NCBI GenBank assembly: GCA_024403735.1
Contig: JAKSRG010000027.1
Coordinates: 1-40,626, forward strand
Length of the DNA: 40,626 nt
Direction of reading: 5' to 3'
DNA from: Clostridia bacterium
GTDB lineage: Bacteria > Bacillota > Clostridia > Saccharofermentanales > Saccharofermentanaceae
A program made the translations under genes and the position numbers. Of the stretch, positions 7,289 through 14,593 are shown piece by piece. The notes beneath the pieces were generated by a model that ran no database searches, was not told the origin of the DNA, and saw only the letters and a program-made list of their open reading frames with translations. How positions within the stretch are numbered: position 1 is the stretch's first letter; every line of letters starts with the position of its first letter.

Positions 7289-8455
7289 ATGCCTGAATTA
7301 TCTAATAGAACATCAACATTTACAGATTCAGTTATTCGACGAATGACTAGAATTTCTGATGAATATAATGCCGTTAATCTGTCACAGGGGTTCCCAGATT
7401 TTTTCCCTCCTAGAGAGATTTTGGATAGACTTTGCGAAGTTACTAATGAAGATTTTCATCAGTACTCAATTACTTGGGGCGCTCTTAATTTTCGAGAGGC
7501 ATTAGCTAGAAAACAATCTCGTTTTATGGGCAGAGACATTAATCCTAATACAGAAGTTGTTGTAACTTGTGGTAGTACAGAGGCTATGATGGCTGCAATG
7601 ATGAGTGTAACTAATCCTGGAGATAAGGTTATTGTGTTCTCGCCTTTCTATGAGAACTACGGCGCAGATACAATTCTCTCTGGTGCTGATCCAATATATG
7701 TTCCACTTCATCCACCAGAGTTTAATTTCAACGTCGATGAACTTGAAACTGCATTCAAGCAGAAGCCTAAGGCACTTGTGTTATGTAATCCTTCTAATCC
7801 ATGTGGTAAGGTTTTCACTAGGGAAGAGCTCTTGATTATTGCAGGTATGGCTGAGAAGTACGATACTTTTGTAATAACAGATGAGGTATATGAGCACATT
7901 ATTTATGAGCCTTACAAGCATACTTATTTTGCAACCCTGCCTGGAATGTGGGATAGGACTATTTCTTGTTCGTCTCTATCGAAAACATACTCTATCACTG
8001 GTTGGCGATTGGGCTATGTAATCGCTCCTCCACATATTATTGATGTTATCCGTAAAGTTCACGATTTCCTTACAGTAGGTGCAGCGGCTCCATTGCAAGA
8101 AGCTGCAATCAAGGGATTGGAGTTCGGTGATGAATACTATAAAGAGCTTCAGATGAAGTATACGCAGAAAAGAGATTTGTTTATTAAGGGATTAGACGAT
8201 ATAGGTCTAAGTCACACAAATCCACAGGGTGCATATTACGTGATGGTGGACATTTCTGAGTTCGGATTTGATTCAGATTTGGAATTTTGCGAAGTAATGG
8301 CTCGCGACGTTGGAGTAGGAGCAGTACCTGGTTCTAGTTTCTTCAGAGAGCCAGTAAACAATCTAGTGCGACTTCATTATGCTAAGGTTGACGATACTCT
8401 TAATGAGGCGCTGAATAGACTTAGCGATATAAGAAAGATTATTAAACCAAGATAA
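7289..8455 (+). CDS. PLP-dependent class I/II aminotransferase
   Basis: A 388-residue cytosolic enzyme. The PLP-binding lysine is K232 in SSLSKTYSITGWRLGY; CNPSNPCGKV and ITDEVYEH carry the cofactor-contacting Asn and Asp/Tyr. The N-terminal LSQGFPDFFPP motif is typical of the kynurenine/glutamine/methionine aminotransferase group (fold type I, subgroup I-alpha) rather than classical AspC. Length fits the family (~390). The likely reaction is transfer of an amino group from an aromatic, methionine-like or glutamine-like donor to a 2-oxoacid; the exact substrate is not determinable. The start is ATG 7289 with GGAGG at 7279-7283; two upstream in-frame starts precede or overlap that SD. It is probably co-transcribed with the MATE gene and ends at the 8460-8494 terminator. 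Confidence 0.9.
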   Translation: MPELSNRTSTFTDSVIRRMTRISDEYNAVNLSQGFPDFFPPREILDRLCEVTNEDFHQYSITWGALNFREALARKQSRFMGRDINPNTEVVVTCGSTEAMMAAMMSVTNPGDKVIVFSPFYENYGADTILSGADPIYVPLHPPEFNFNVDELETAFKQKPKALVLCNPSNPCGKVFTREELLIIAGMAEKYDTFVITDEVYEHIIYEPYKHTYFATLPGMWDRTISCSSLSKTYSITGWRLGYVIAPPHIIDVIRKVHDFLTVGAAAPLQEAAIKGLEFGDEYYKELQMKYTQKRDLFIKGLDDIGLSHTNPQGAYYVMVDISEFGFDSDLEFCEVMARDVGVGAVPGSSFFREPVNNLVRLHYAKVDDTLNEALNRLSDIRKIIKPR

Positions 8456-8459
8456 AAAG

Positions 8460-8494
8460 AAATGGACTTCGCTCGTGAGTGAAGTCCATTTTTC
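8460..8494. terminator. Bidirectional terminator between convergent genes
   Basis: An 11-bp stem, AAATGGACTTC (8460-8470) with GAAGTCCATTT (8481-8491), has T runs on both strands (TTTTTC on plus, TTTCTTTTT on minus). It serves the aminotransferase on plus and RNase J on minus. Confidence 0.9.
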
Positions 8495-8503
8495 TAGGTC
8501 TTA

Positions 8504-10357
8504 TTAATACATTAAGTGAGACACAACCACGATGATTGCTGGACGTCTCTTAGTTTTTTCAAAGAGCATTGTTCGTAATGCTTCTCTGAATTGTCTTGAG
8601 TTAGCATATTGTTCGAGAGTGTCGAACTTAGTTGATTTCTCTGAACCTAATAGAGACATTGCACGAGCAGCACATGCCTTATGAATTTCTTCCTTCTCGT
8701 CCTCGTAGATAAATCCAAGTGAATTAACAACAGGGAGGCATGCGAGATTTCCTCTAGTGTCAAGAGTGATACCAACGCTTAGACATCCGTCGTCTGCAAG
8801 AGTTCTTCTATCGCTGAATATTCTGTTACTAATCTCACCAGCTGAAGAACCATCAATCAAGATAGCAGCTGCTGGCACATTACCATTAATGCGAGCTTTA
8901 TCTTCGCGCACTTCGAGGACGTCTCCATTATTCAAAATGAATACATTGGCATCGAGTGTACCAAGGCTCTTTGCTAGTTCCTTGTGCTTGTAAAGCATTC
9001 TATATTCACCGTGAGCAGGAACGAAGTACTTAGGCTTAATGAGGCTGTGAAGCAACTCAAGTTCGTTACGGTAAGCGTGACCTGATACGTGTACATCAGC
9101 AAGTGACTCATAAATTACATGTGCGCCACGCTTGAATAATTCGTTGATTACTCTGTAGATTGGTTTCTCATTACCAGGGATTGGATGAGCAGAGATAATA
9201 ACGGTGTCGCCCTTCTGAATCTCGATAGTCTTGTGAGAAGCAAATGCAATTCTTGATAGGGCGCTCATAGGCTCAGCCTGGCTACCTGTAGTAAGGATTA
9301 CAATCTCGTTAGGGCTATAATTATCAATCTCACTGATGTCGATAATTGTATTAGGATTCATAGCGATGTAACCAAGTGAATTAGCTACTTCAAATGTGTT
9401 GATCATTGAACGACCTGATAGGCATACATGACGACCATACTTCTCAGCTGCAGTAATAATCTGCTGCATTCTATGTACATGGCTAGAGAATGTTGCAACA
9501 ATTACACGACCCTTAGACTCATGGAAAATGCGCTGGAATGATTCGCCAACATTTCTTTCAGATGGAGAATTACCAGGAATCTCAATATTTGTACTCTCGC
9601 ACATAAAGAGAAGAACGCCTTCTTTTCCTAGTTCACCAAATCTCTGAAGATTGATAGGCTTACCATTGATTGGAGTATAATCAACTTTGAAATCACCAGA
9701 GTGAATCATCAATCCAGCTGGTGTATTAATTGCGAGTGCATATGAGTCAGCAATGCTATGATTAACTCTTATGAACTCAATCTCGAAGTTGGTTCCTGCC
9801 TTTACAACATCACCATTTTTACATGCTCTAAAACTAATTCCAGACATGCTCTGAGCTTTCTCACTTAACTTATGTCTAACAAGTTCAACTGTGAGTTTGC
9901 CACCGAAGATAGGGCACTTAATCTCACTTAAGAAGTAAGGTAATGAACCGATGTGATCTTCGTGGCCGTGGGTGAGGAAAATACCTCTGAGCTTAGATTT
10001 GTTTTCGATAACATAAGTGAAATCTGGAATTACAGCATCAACGCCTGGCATATTCTCTTCAGCGAAAGCCATTCCGACATCGACGATAATCATATCATTA
10101 CCATATTCGATGCATGTCATATTTTTTCCGATTTCACACATACCACCAAGTGGAATGATTCGTAGTGGTGTTGCAGGAGTGTCATTTTTACTAGCTTTAG
10201 ACTTCTTGTCCATTTTGACCTCCTTAGTTTTTTTGACAGACTTATCCTTGTTACCCTTAACTTGAGCCTTAGATGTAGCTTTTGTCTGGTTGTTCTCGCG
10301 CAATTGCGCAGAATAAGTCTTCTTGTTTTTCTTTATATTAGTATTAGCTTTATTCAT
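8504..10357 (-). CDS. rnj: Ribonuclease J
   Basis: A 617-residue metallo-beta-lactamase/beta-CASP nuclease. PLGGMCEIGKNM opens the catalytic domain and HGHEDH (130-135) is the dinuclear zinc motif; CESTNIEIPG and the beta-CASP segments follow, with an RNase J C-terminal domain. It performs 5'-3' exonucleolytic and endonucleolytic RNA turnover and rRNA maturation. The usual family length is ~555. The first 48 residues here are an extra lysine-rich tail (14 Lys). Met49 (ATG complement at 10211-10213) has a perfect AAGGAGG SD and would give a canonical 569-residue protein; Met1 has a weaker AGGAAG SD. Either start, or both, may be used. It follows the SH3/3D gene by 21 bases in an apparent operon. 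Confidence 0.93.
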   Translation of the reverse strand: MNKANTNIKKNKKTYSAQLRENNQTKATSKAQVKGNKDKSVKKTKEVKMDKKSKASKNDTPATPLRIIPLGGMCEIGKNMTCIEYGNDMIIVDVGMAFAEENMPGVDAVIPDFTYVIENKSKLRGIFLTHGHEDHIGSLPYFLSEIKCPIFGGKLTVELVRHKLSEKAQSMSGISFRACKNGDVVKAGTNFEIEFIRVNHSIADSYALAINTPAGLMIHSGDFKVDYTPINGKPINLQRFGELGKEGVLLFMCESTNIEIPGNSPSERNVGESFQRIFHESKGRVIVATFSSHVHRMQQIITAAEKYGRHVCLSGRSMINTFEVANSLGYIAMNPNTIIDISEIDNYSPNEIVILTTGSQAEPMSALSRIAFASHKTIEIQKGDTVIISAHPIPGNEKPIYRVINELFKRGAHVIYESLADVHVSGHAYRNELELLHSLIKPKYFVPAHGEYRMLYKHKELAKSLGTLDANVFILNNGDVLEVREDKARINGNVPAAAILIDGSSAGEISNRIFSDRRTLADDGCLSVGITLDTRGNLACLPVVNSLGFIYEDEKEEIHKACAARAMSLLGSEKSTKFDTLEQYANSRQFREALRTMLFEKTKRRPAIIVVVSHLMY

Positions 10358-10378
10358 TTCTTATTATCTTCCTAATAA

Positions 10379-11485
10379 TTAATTCACGATATAAACATTT
10401 CTTGAAGTTGTAGAGTAAGCAGATGATTCACCTTCGTTAGCAAAGATATCAATATGTGAACCCTTTACACCTGAACCCTTATCTTCAACTGTATAGTAGC
10501 CATCTCCACCGAGAGGATCATTCTCAATATAAATAACAGTTCCAGCAGGGAATACACCCCAATCGGCTGCACATGTTACACCCTCTGTACAAGTAGTACC
10601 AGTAGCTGTTGTATTACTGTATCCACCATTTGCTGTAGGCTGAGGACCATAGAATGTGATTGTACAACTACCATATAGAGTCATACCATTACTAGATGGT
10701 GCCTGTGTCTGGGCAGCCGTTGTAGAAGCTGGTGCGGATGTCTCCTGAGTTGTCTGTTGTGGAACAGGTGTAGGAGTTGCAGGCTTAACAGGAGGTGTAT
10801 CCTGACACAAATCCTTAATAACCCAGTTACCATTATATGTGTGATACCAGCCAGTGTCAGTCACACCAATAACATCAATCGCTGAGCCTTTGTCGATTGT
10901 CTTTACAGTTTCATATGAAGTGCCTGGACCTGAACGAACATTCAACTCGCATGATGCATACACTTGTTTAGAAAGAGATGTTTCTGTGTAAGCAGGTGTA
11001 GGAGTTGGGGTAGGTGTTGATGTTGGTGCAGGTGTCGAAGTAGGAGCTGGTGCTGTAGTTTCAGCAACAGTTGTTGCTTCGGTCACAGTAGTCTCTGTGG
11101 ATCCAGTAGTAGTTTCTACTGCTTCTGTTGTTTCATCGGTCTCACCAATGCTATATCCCATTACATCTGTTACATCAGGTTCTTGTGTAGGTTCACCTGA
11201 ATTTACTGGAGTTGTCTCATCAATACTAGCAATAGCAATGTCAGTAACATTTTCTGGTGTAGCTTCAGTTTCGTTGTCATCTACTATTGAAACAACAGTC
11301 TCATCAAGAATAGCGAGTAACTCAGCGTTATCAGCAGCTTTAACTTTAGCTTCCTGTGTATCAATGAGTGTTTTTATCGCAACAACAGAGATAGCACTAA
11401 TCAGCAGAATAACAGCTACGCTTATTCCGATTTTGAGCCTCTCTTTATCAACTTTGTATTTAGTTGTAAGGTCGATGAATTTCAT
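10379..11485 (-). CDS. Secreted/anchored SH3b and 3D-domain cell-wall protein
   Basis: A 368-residue protein. Residues ~18-40 form one uncleaved signal-anchor helix. Residues ~45-175 are a low-complexity Thr/Glu/Pro linker ending in repeated PTSTPAPTSTP-type spacers, suited to crossing the peptidoglycan. Residues ~178-232 are a bacterial SH3 domain (CELNVRSGPGTSYETV), likely binding cell wall. Residues ~267-368 are a 3D domain with ATGT, the conserved acidic DPLGG...YTVEDKGSGVKG and HIDIF, related to the catalytic core of MltA-like lytic transglycosylases and resuscitation factors. It probably cleaves or remodels peptidoglycan. The start is ATG 11485 with GGAGG upstream (complement of 11491-11496). 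It is the first gene of an operon with RNase J. Confidence 0.85.
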   Translation of the reverse strand: MKFIDLTTKYKVDKERLKIGISVAVILLISAISVVAIKTLIDTQEAKVKAADNAELLAILDETVVSIVDDNETEATPENVTDIAIASIDETTPVNSGEPTQEPDVTDVMGYSIGETDETTEAVETTTGSTETTVTEATTVAETTAPAPTSTPAPTSTPTPTPTPAYTETSLSKQVYASCELNVRSGPGTSYETVKTIDKGSAIDVIGVTDTGWYHTYNGNWVIKDLCQDTPPVKPATPTPVPQQTTQETSAPASTTAAQTQAPSSNGMTLYGSCTITFYGPQPTANGGYSNTTATGTTCTEGVTCAADWGVFPAGTVIYIENDPLGGDGYYTVEDKGSGVKGSHIDIFANEGESSAYSTTSRNVYIVN

Positions 11486-11517
11486 CAATTACCTCCAATC
11501 GTATTAACCACTCATAT

Positions 11518-11526
11518 ATTATAGCA
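11518..11526 (-). promoter_or_regulatory. Extended -10 promoter of the 3D/RNase J operon
   Basis: On the minus strand TGCTATAAT is a TGn plus perfect TATAAT. The start point would be near 11511, giving a ~25-base leader. No -35 match is visible; instead the upstream position is taken by the perfect inverted repeat at 11526-11551. Confidence 0.65.
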
Positions 11527-11551
11527 TATTAGAAGGAAAGCCTTCTAATAT
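11526..11551. promoter_or_regulatory. Inverted repeat over the spacer/-35 region, possible operator
   Basis: ATATTAGAAGG (11526-11536) and CCTTCTAATAT (11541-11551) form a perfect 11-bp inverted repeat around AAAG. No T-tract follows on the plus strand, and there is no plus-strand gene to terminate. Its position immediately upstream of the minus-strand extended -10 suggests a repressor or activator site. Confidence 0.4.
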
Positions 11552-11710
11552 AGGAGTTGTGCCCTTGTGCTACAAAATAGTGTATTGTGATGTAAAAATA
11601 CTTACATATTCACGAAACCACCAAATAAGTGCCTTGGATAGTAACATACTTGAAGTTCATAGGATTTAATGTTTAGTGTTTCTTTGTAAGAATACTGTTT
11701 CCTGTTAGTT

Positions 11711-11895
11711 CTGGATAGTATTCAGAATGCTGTAATATAACCCATTGAACCTATACTAATAAAGCAAATAATATAGACGAGCGTCGATGTGTTGCTGATT
11801 GGCATCAATAATCGGAGGGATGCGAACTTAAGCTCGAATACGAAGCGGGTTATGGCAGTCTTGACTAGCTCGAAAACACGATACTTATCAAAGAA
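11711..11895 (+). ncRNA. Candidate structured non-coding RNA (6S-like layout)
   Basis: Long-range pairings nest around each other. GATAGTAT (11714-11721) pairs with ATACTTATC (11881-11889) with one bulge. CTG (11730-11732) pairs with CAG (11856-11858). ATAACCC (11737-11743) pairs with GGGTTAT (11847-11853). Between the first two stems is a large asymmetric bubble. Inside the apical part CGAGC (11778-11782) can pair with GCTCG (11832-11836), and GCATC with GATGC (11802-11823). A closing stem, open bubble and apical arm over ~185 bases resemble 6S RNA, but I cannot confirm family membership and the strand is not certain. No clear terminator follows; 11941-11948 is T-rich. Confidence 0.3.
11745..11774 (+). 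promoter_or_regulatory. Possible promoter in the intergenic region
   Basis: TTGAAC (11745-11750), an 18-base spacer and TAATAT (11769-11774). If used, transcription would start near 11781, inside the candidate RNA, which conflicts with the full fold. It is recorded as an alternative. Confidence 0.25.
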
Positions 11896-12046
11896 AAATG
11901 CAAAATTGCATAAAATGTCGATTTAGTCTAGCAAAAACGGCCTTTTTTAACATTCTTGCAATCATTTGTCACATACTTGAAAAACAACTCCATAGTTTAC
12001 CCTTGTATAATCCTTTGTATAAAAACTTAAAAAGGGGGTAGTCGCT

Positions 12047-12190
12047 GTGGCACGTAAAAATGATAATATTTTTATTGATTCAGCAAAAGTTGCAGCGAGA
12101 AAAAAGAGAATTACCCTCGTTGTATGTGCAATTATCTGCATCATTTGTTTAGTCCTTGATATATATTTCTTAGTATCACTGTTTAATTGA
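12047..12190 (+). CDS. Small single-pass membrane protein, 47 residues
   Basis: GTG 12047 is preceded by AAAAAGGGGG (SD ending ~10 bases upstream) and opens a 47-codon ORF ending at TGA 12188-12190. The protein starts MARKNDNIFIDSAKVAARKKR, a polar basic N-terminus, followed by one hydrophobic helix of about 23 residues (ITLVVCAIICIICLV...) with three Cys and a short C-terminus. The positive-inside rule puts the N-terminus in the cytosol. The region upstream has TATAAT at 12006-12011. The feoA promoter overlaps its stop codon. I do not recognise the family; good SD, helix design and length suggest a real small protein. Confidence 0.55.
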   Translation: MARKNDNIFIDSAKVAARKKRITLVVCAIICIICLVLDIYFLVSLFN

Positions 12191-12215
12191 CATTGCTCAT
12201 GAACTGTTATATAAT
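12187..12215 (+). promoter_or_regulatory. Consensus sigma-A promoter for feoAB-tcdA
   Basis: TTGACA (12187-12192), a 17-base spacer and TATAAT (12210-12215) match both consensus hexamers perfectly. Its -35 overlaps the TGA stop of the small membrane protein gene. The start point would be near 12222, giving a leader of about 69 bases before feoA. A promoter this strong usually needs repression; no clear Fur- or DtxR-type box is visible by eye. Confidence 0.9.
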
Positions 12216-12290
12216 CCCACACGAGTTAGCTTAGACTTACCCATGTCGAGTATGGTTGAAAGTCAGCATTTTGTGGGAGTTTTGGCGATT

Positions 12291-12578
12291 ATGAATTTAG
12301 GTGAACTTAAGGTTGGACAATCAGCAATAATTACTGCTGTTAATGGACAAAAAGCACTTCGTGGACACTTGCTTGATATGGGATTAACCCCAAGAACTTG
12401 TGTTAAGGTTAGTGCTAAGGCGCCAATGGGTGATCCTATCGAGTTATCACTTCGTGGATATCGTCTGACACTCCGTTTGGAAGACGCCGCTAATATTGAA
12501 ATTGAGCCACAGGTTAATATTTCCTGCACTGGTAGATGCTCTGAATGTGCTTCTAATGTTAAGCACAAGCATAGTTGA
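12291..12578 (+). CDS. feoA: FeoA-domain protein with Cys/His tail
   Basis: A 95-residue SH3-like FeoA protein that assists FeoB in ferrous iron uptake. Residues 1-75 carry the family pattern: NLGELKVGQSAIITAVNG, LRGHLLDMGLTP, APMGDPIELSLRGYRLTLR and EDAANIEI. Classic FeoA is ~75 residues; here ~20 extra residues hold C79, C83, C86 and a KHKH end, a possible metal-binding tail. The start at ATG 12291 matches the family N-terminus; GGGAG lies 12 bases upstream, a loose spacing. An earlier in-frame ATG (12243) has no SD. It stops 10 bases before feoB. Confidence 0.88.
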   Translation: MNLGELKVGQSAIITAVNGQKALRGHLLDMGLTPRTCVKVSAKAPMGDPIELSLRGYRLTLRLEDAANIEIEPQVNISCTGRCSECASNVKHKHS

Positions 12579-12588
12579 GGTAAATATT

Positions 12589-14586
12589 ATGATTTTGGCT
12601 TTAGTAGGTAATCAGAATTGTGGTAAGACCACTTTATTTAACGCCCTAACGGGTTCGAAACAGCATGTTGGTAATTTTCCTGGTGTAACAGTAGAACAGA
12701 AGGTTGGTACTGTCAAAAAGACCAAGAATGGTTCAGATATTAAGATTGTTGATTTACCAGGTATTTACTCTCTATCTCCATATACAAATGAGGAAATAGT
12801 ATCTCGTGATTACATTTTTAATGAGAAACCAGATGGCATTATTAACATTGTTGATGCTTCAAATATAGAGCGTAATCTATATTTGTCTTTACAGCTTATT
12901 GAGTTAGGTTTCCCAATGGTAATCGCGCTCAACATGATGGATGAGGTTGAGTCGAATGGCGGAAGTATCAATACCAAGAAACTTTCAGAACTTATAGGTG
13001 TTCCTGTTGTACCAATTTCAGCTGCAAAAGGTGAGGGTATAGAGGAACTTAAGAATGTCTTCATAAAGACAGTTGAGACTAGAACAACTCCTAAGATAGT
13101 GGATTTCTGTACGGGTGAAGTTCATAGAGCTGTTCATGCTCTTATGCACATGATTGAAGATCACGCACAGGTTGCACAGATTAGCAGAAGATTTGCTGCT
13201 ACTAAGCTTATCGAGGGCGATGAATCAATGGCTCAAAAGCTCAATCTTTCTGATAACGAGATTGAGACTATTGAGCATACTCTTATCGAGCTTGAGAAAG
13301 AGGCTGGACTTGATGCTCAGGCTGCAATTGCGGACATGAGATATTTGTTTATACAAGATGTTGTTGAGAAGACTGTTAAGAAGCAGTCTGATAGTAAGCA
13401 GCATTTGATTTCTGTTTCAATCGATAAGGTGTTAACGCATAAATACTTTGGACTTCCTATTTTCTTCTTGATTATGGGATTGGTATTTTATCTTACTTTC
13501 GATTTGATCGGAGGTAATCTTACATCTTTGTTTGAGGTTGGAATTGATTTTGGTATCAATTTCATTAGGTCACATATGGAGTCTTTTGGCATGAATCCTG
13601 TTGTTACTGGATTGGTGTGTGATGGCGCATTGGCAGGTGTTGGAAGTATTATTTCATTCTTGCCAACTATCATAGTGTTATTCTTGTTCCTTTCACTGTT
13701 AGAAGATTCTGGTTATATGGCAAGAGTAGCATATGTAATGGATAAGTTACTTAGAAAAATCGGACTTTCAGGTAAGAGCTTTGTGCCTATTCTTGTTGGT
13801 TTCGGATGTACTGTACCAGCAGTTCTTGCTACGAGAACTTTGTCATCTGATAGAGATCGTAGGATGACAATTATGCTATTGCCATTTATGTCTTGTACAG
13901 CGAAACTTCCAATATATGGCTTTATGGCATCTATATTCTTCCCGAAGTATGTAGGTCTTATTACTTTGTCACTTTATTTCTTAGGAATGTTCCTTGCTAT
14001 CCTTCTTGCGCTCATTCTCAAGAATACTGTTTACAAGGGTAAATCTGTGCCTTTTGTTATGGAACTTCCAAACTATAGATTACCTTCGTTTAAGACTACG
14101 ATGTTCCTTCTTTATGAGAAGGCTAAGGACTTTGTTGTACGTGCATTTACAATCATTTTCGTTGCTTCTGTAATCATCTGGTTTTTGCAGAATTTTGATA
14201 TCAGATTTAATGTTGTAAGTAATACAGAGAATGGTATGTTAGCTAGTATTGCTAAGTTCATTGCACCTGTTTTCGAGCCAATCGGATTTGGTTCATGGCA
14301 GGCTGTAACAGCCCTCGTATCAGGCTTTATGGCTAAGGAAGCAGTTGTTAGTATTCTTGAAGTATTGACGAGCAAAGGAACACCAATCACTTCGTTGTTC
14401 TCTAATGCTTCAGCGTATGCATTCTTGGTATTTACACTCCTTTACACACCTTGCGTAGCATCAACTGCTGCAATTAGACGAGAGTTCGGTAGCAAGACTA
14501 AAGGAACACTTGTTGCTGTTGGTCAATCTGTGTATGCGTGGGTAATTGCATTCATAATTTATAGATTAATTCTTTTATTCATCTGA
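12589..14586 (+). CDS. feoB: Ferrous iron transport protein B
   Basis: A 665-residue Fe2+ transporter with a cytosolic G domain and a polytopic membrane domain. The start ATG 12589 (SD GAGG) begins MILALVGNQNCGKTT, so the P-loop is at residues 7-15. The G3 DLPG lies in a DLPGIYSLSPY context and the G4 motif is NMMD. A GDI-like helical spacer follows (~165-265). The membrane part begins ~285 with two Gate regions, including GFGCTVPAVLATRTL with the conserved pore cysteine and the later PCVASTAAIRREFG segment. Length is on the short side of the family (650-770) but complete. It is co-transcribed with feoA and, 7 bases later, tcdA. Confidence 0.96.
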   Translation: MILALVGNQNCGKTTLFNALTGSKQHVGNFPGVTVEQKVGTVKKTKNGSDIKIVDLPGIYSLSPYTNEEIVSRDYIFNEKPDGIINIVDASNIERNLYLSLQLIELGFPMVIALNMMDEVESNGGSINTKKLSELIGVPVVPISAAKGEGIEELKNVFIKTVETRTTPKIVDFCTGEVHRAVHALMHMIEDHAQVAQISRRFAATKLIEGDESMAQKLNLSDNEIETIEHTLIELEKEAGLDAQAAIADMRYLFIQDVVEKTVKKQSDSKQHLISVSIDKVLTHKYFGLPIFFLIMGLVFYLTFDLIGGNLTSLFEVGIDFGINFIRSHMESFGMNPVVTGLVCDGALAGVGSIISFLPTIIVLFLFLSLLEDSGYMARVAYVMDKLLRKIGLSGKSFVPILVGFGCTVPAVLATRTLSSDRDRRMTIMLLPFMSCTAKLPIYGFMASIFFPKYVGLITLSLYFLGMFLAILLALILKNTVYKGKSVPFVMELPNYRLPSFKTTMFLLYEKAKDFVVRAFTIIFVASVIIWFLQNFDIRFNVVSNTENGMLASIAKFIAPVFEPIGFGSWQAVTALVSGFMAKEAVVSILEVLTSKGTPITSLFSNASAYAFLVFTLLYTPCVASTAAIRREFGSKTKGTLVAVGQSVYAWVIAFIIYRLILLFI

Positions 14587-14593
14587 GGTTGAT

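Larger units (their letters stand above)
11552..12046. other. Intergenic region, ~495 bases without a CDS
   Basis: I see no protein gene here. The stretch holds a weak hairpin near 11587-11613, a possible structured RNA (11711-11895), a possible promoter (TTGAAC/TAATAT, 11745-11774), an 11-base repeat ACATACTTGAA at 11644-11654 and 11971-11981, and a TATAAT (12006-12011) that may start transcription of the 47-residue ORF. T-box, SRP RNA, RNase P RNA and tmRNA hallmarks are absent. Confidence 0.6.

Noticed and set aside
11097..11507. 136-codon plus-strand ORF opposite the 3D-domain protein
   Set aside because: Ser/Thr/Val-rich translation produced by reading the Pro/Thr-rich linker on the other strand; no SD, no recognisable motif.
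11552..12046. Standard structural RNAs (SRP, RNase P, tmRNA) in the long intergenic region
   Set aside because: None of their hallmark sequences or encoded CCA ends is seen on either strand.
11962..12222. 86-codon minus-strand ORF opposite the small membrane protein
   Set aside because: It lies opposite the 47-residue ORF and the promoter region, has no convincing SD and no family resemblance.
12243..12290. N-terminal extension of FeoA from ATG 12243
   Set aside because: No SD, and the extra 16 residues do not match the FeoA family start at residue MNLGELKVG.
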